Assembly (NCBI RefSeq): GCF_964340395.1
Contig: NC_135557.1
Span: forward strand, 22,923,725 to 22,956,224
Length of the DNA stretch: 32,500 nucleotides
Source of the DNA: Glandiceps talaboti
Lineage: Eukaryota; Hemichordata; Enteropneusta; Spengelidae
Direction: 5' to 3'
The first letter of the stretch is position 1, and each line of letters begins with the position of its first letter. The notes under the pieces were generated by a model, which had not been told where the DNA came from, searched no databases, and saw only the letters and a list, made by a program, of their open reading frames with translations. Below are positions 31,365-32,500 of this stretch, in pieces. The position numbers and the translations under genes are program-made.

Positions 31365-31652
31365 AAAGTGTTTGATGATGTGCGGAGATTTCTAAAGGGT
31401 ATAGGAAGTGGGAGGAGGTACAACCTCGCATTTCCCTTGCAGATACACGTTCCAATGGAAGCACCTCCGACTTCTCAAATCACGAATAAAGTCGCATTCA
31501 TCTACACAATGAGATACGACTTCTTTATTTCTCTATACAACAAAGTAGGCTGGTGCTGTGAAGCAAAAATTATTGTTTTACAGTTTCTTTCTAGATCACA
31601 ACTAGTCAATACTTCTCGTCTCTACATGTGTTATCAAAATAGGTATACCTAA
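31365..31652 (+). other. Open frame shared by both duplication copies (copy 2)
   Basis: Partner of 28504-28797. The frame stays open to the same stop with a 6-base in-frame deletion and GSGRRY in place of GSGSRY. Product not recognised. Confidence 0.25.
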
Positions 31653-31861
31653 GTATCGTGCCATCATCAGATGTACATTTTGTTGATATTTCTCATGTGT
31701 TATCAACTTATAAATTAGATAATATTTATCTATCTTTTTTTTCTTTTATCGCTTATAAATTTGAAAATAGAGCAAAATTAAGTCAACTTTGATAAACACC
31801 CAAAAAATTACATATGTGTGAAGTTAGTCGCAATTACCAGATGTTTGTTTATATTTCTGAT

Positions 31862-31874
31862 ACATGTATGTATG

Positions 31875-31908
<34 letters not shown>

Positions 31909-32065
31909 TGTATGTATGTATGTATGTATGTATGTATGTGTGTGTGTGTATGTATGCATACATGCATGCGTGCGTGCGTATGTATGTATGTGTGTGTGTG
32001 AGTTTGTGTGTATGTATGTATGTATGTATGTATGTATGTATGTATGTATGTATGTATGTATGCAT
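31862..32065. repeat. Compound (TATG)n tract (copy 2)
   Basis: Two TATG blocks surround a single interruption containing TGTGTG, GCATACATGCATGCGTG and GTGTGAGTTTGTG. It corresponds to the longer three-block tract of copy 1. Confidence 0.95.
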
Positions 32066-32500
32066 GTGGAATTAGGGAATATATTCCTCGTAATAAATGA
32101 AAGCTACGTAGTTGTAATATGTGGTTAGAGTTGAGCAGCTGGTTGTCCCATTCTATTCATAATGACTGATTATATCATAAGAACAATATACAGTCTATAT
32201 ATTACATAGCCTGTAATAGACCTTGTCTCTGAATGCGGTAGCCCTGGAAAATAAAAAAAGCTGTTCAACTGGCCCGACCTACCAAAGCTTATAGCATTTC
32301 ATTTTTATTAGGTGATGACCAATATCCCCTCTTACACATGTCAGTAGAATGGCTACTTGAGTACTATGCACACTTTCTTTCAAAATTATTAAAAGAGATT
32401 TCTTTATAGTTTGTGGACAATACATGTTACCATAGACATTTGCTTAAATTCCAAATTATATAAATATCTTATACACAGGTTTATTTGGCTCTGATGCATA

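Larger units (their letters stand above)
29833..32500 (+). repeat. Tandem duplication, copy 2 (at least 2.67 kb, runs off the window)
   Basis: It starts AATCTGCGCAATTGTGCACC in the same orientation as copy 1 and is still matching copy 1 at the last base of the window. Copy 1's equivalent of the last base is 29809. The copy 1 segment 28147-28368 is replaced here by 678 unrelated bases at 30554-31231. Whether the array goes on to a third unit cannot be seen. Confidence 0.9.

Noticed and set aside
1-32500. CRISPR-like array or bacterial defence system
   Set aside because: The only regular short-unit array (26,431-26,830) has no unique spacers, and both supported genes are intron-bearing animal genes.

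Overview
This is a gene-poor, AT-rich and microsatellite-rich stretch of an animal nuclear genome. The evidence is multi-exon genes with GT-AG introns, extracellular EGF and CUB modules, Penelope-like reverse transcriptase fossils and a SINE tail. The style (metazoan proteinase K-like protease, TATG/CA/CAGA microsatellites, repeat families carrying ATGCAAAT) suggests a marine invertebrate such as a hemichordate, amphioxus or lophotrochozoan. I cannot fix the species. No bacterial-type operons, tRNAs, rRNAs or CRISPR arrays were found.

Layout, left to right. 1-3.2 kb: AT-rich DNA with a degenerate tandem array. 3.3-4.2 kb: a minus-strand Penelope-like RT fossil, open for about 280 codons apart from two stop codons. 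4.3-11.3 kb: a complete plus-strand nine-exon gene for a secreted subtilase of the proteinase K type (375 aa), with the whole Asp/His/Asn/Ser machinery; its last intron falls inside the final sense codon next to the stop. 11.3-15.4 kb: intergenic DNA with two nested tandem-repeat blocks. 15.5-22.8 kb: a minus-strand eight-exon gene for a 406-aa, glycosylation-site-rich extracellular protein with one EGF module, the N-terminal half of a CUB domain and an unrecognised Cys-containing C-terminal region. The two intact genes are convergent. 22.8-25.8 kb: no supported gene. 25.8-26.43 kb: possible LTR with an adjoining primer-binding-like site. 26.43-26.83 kb: a 41-bp minisatellite in which each unit holds two palindromes. 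26.96-27.17 kb: a broken minus-strand exon of pterin-4a-carbinolamine dehydratase (PCBD/DCoH). 27.42 kb to the end: a head-to-tail duplication of about 2.4 kb whose two copies differ by a swapped internal segment (222 bp with a second Penelope-like RT fragment in copy 1, 678 bp of unrelated DNA in copy 2).

The protease would be made as a pre-pro-enzyme, exported and self-activated by removal of its I9-like propeptide. The EGF/CUB protein would also be exported. Nothing in the sequence links the two functionally. All exon models were read by eye from splice signals, phase agreement and protein patterns.
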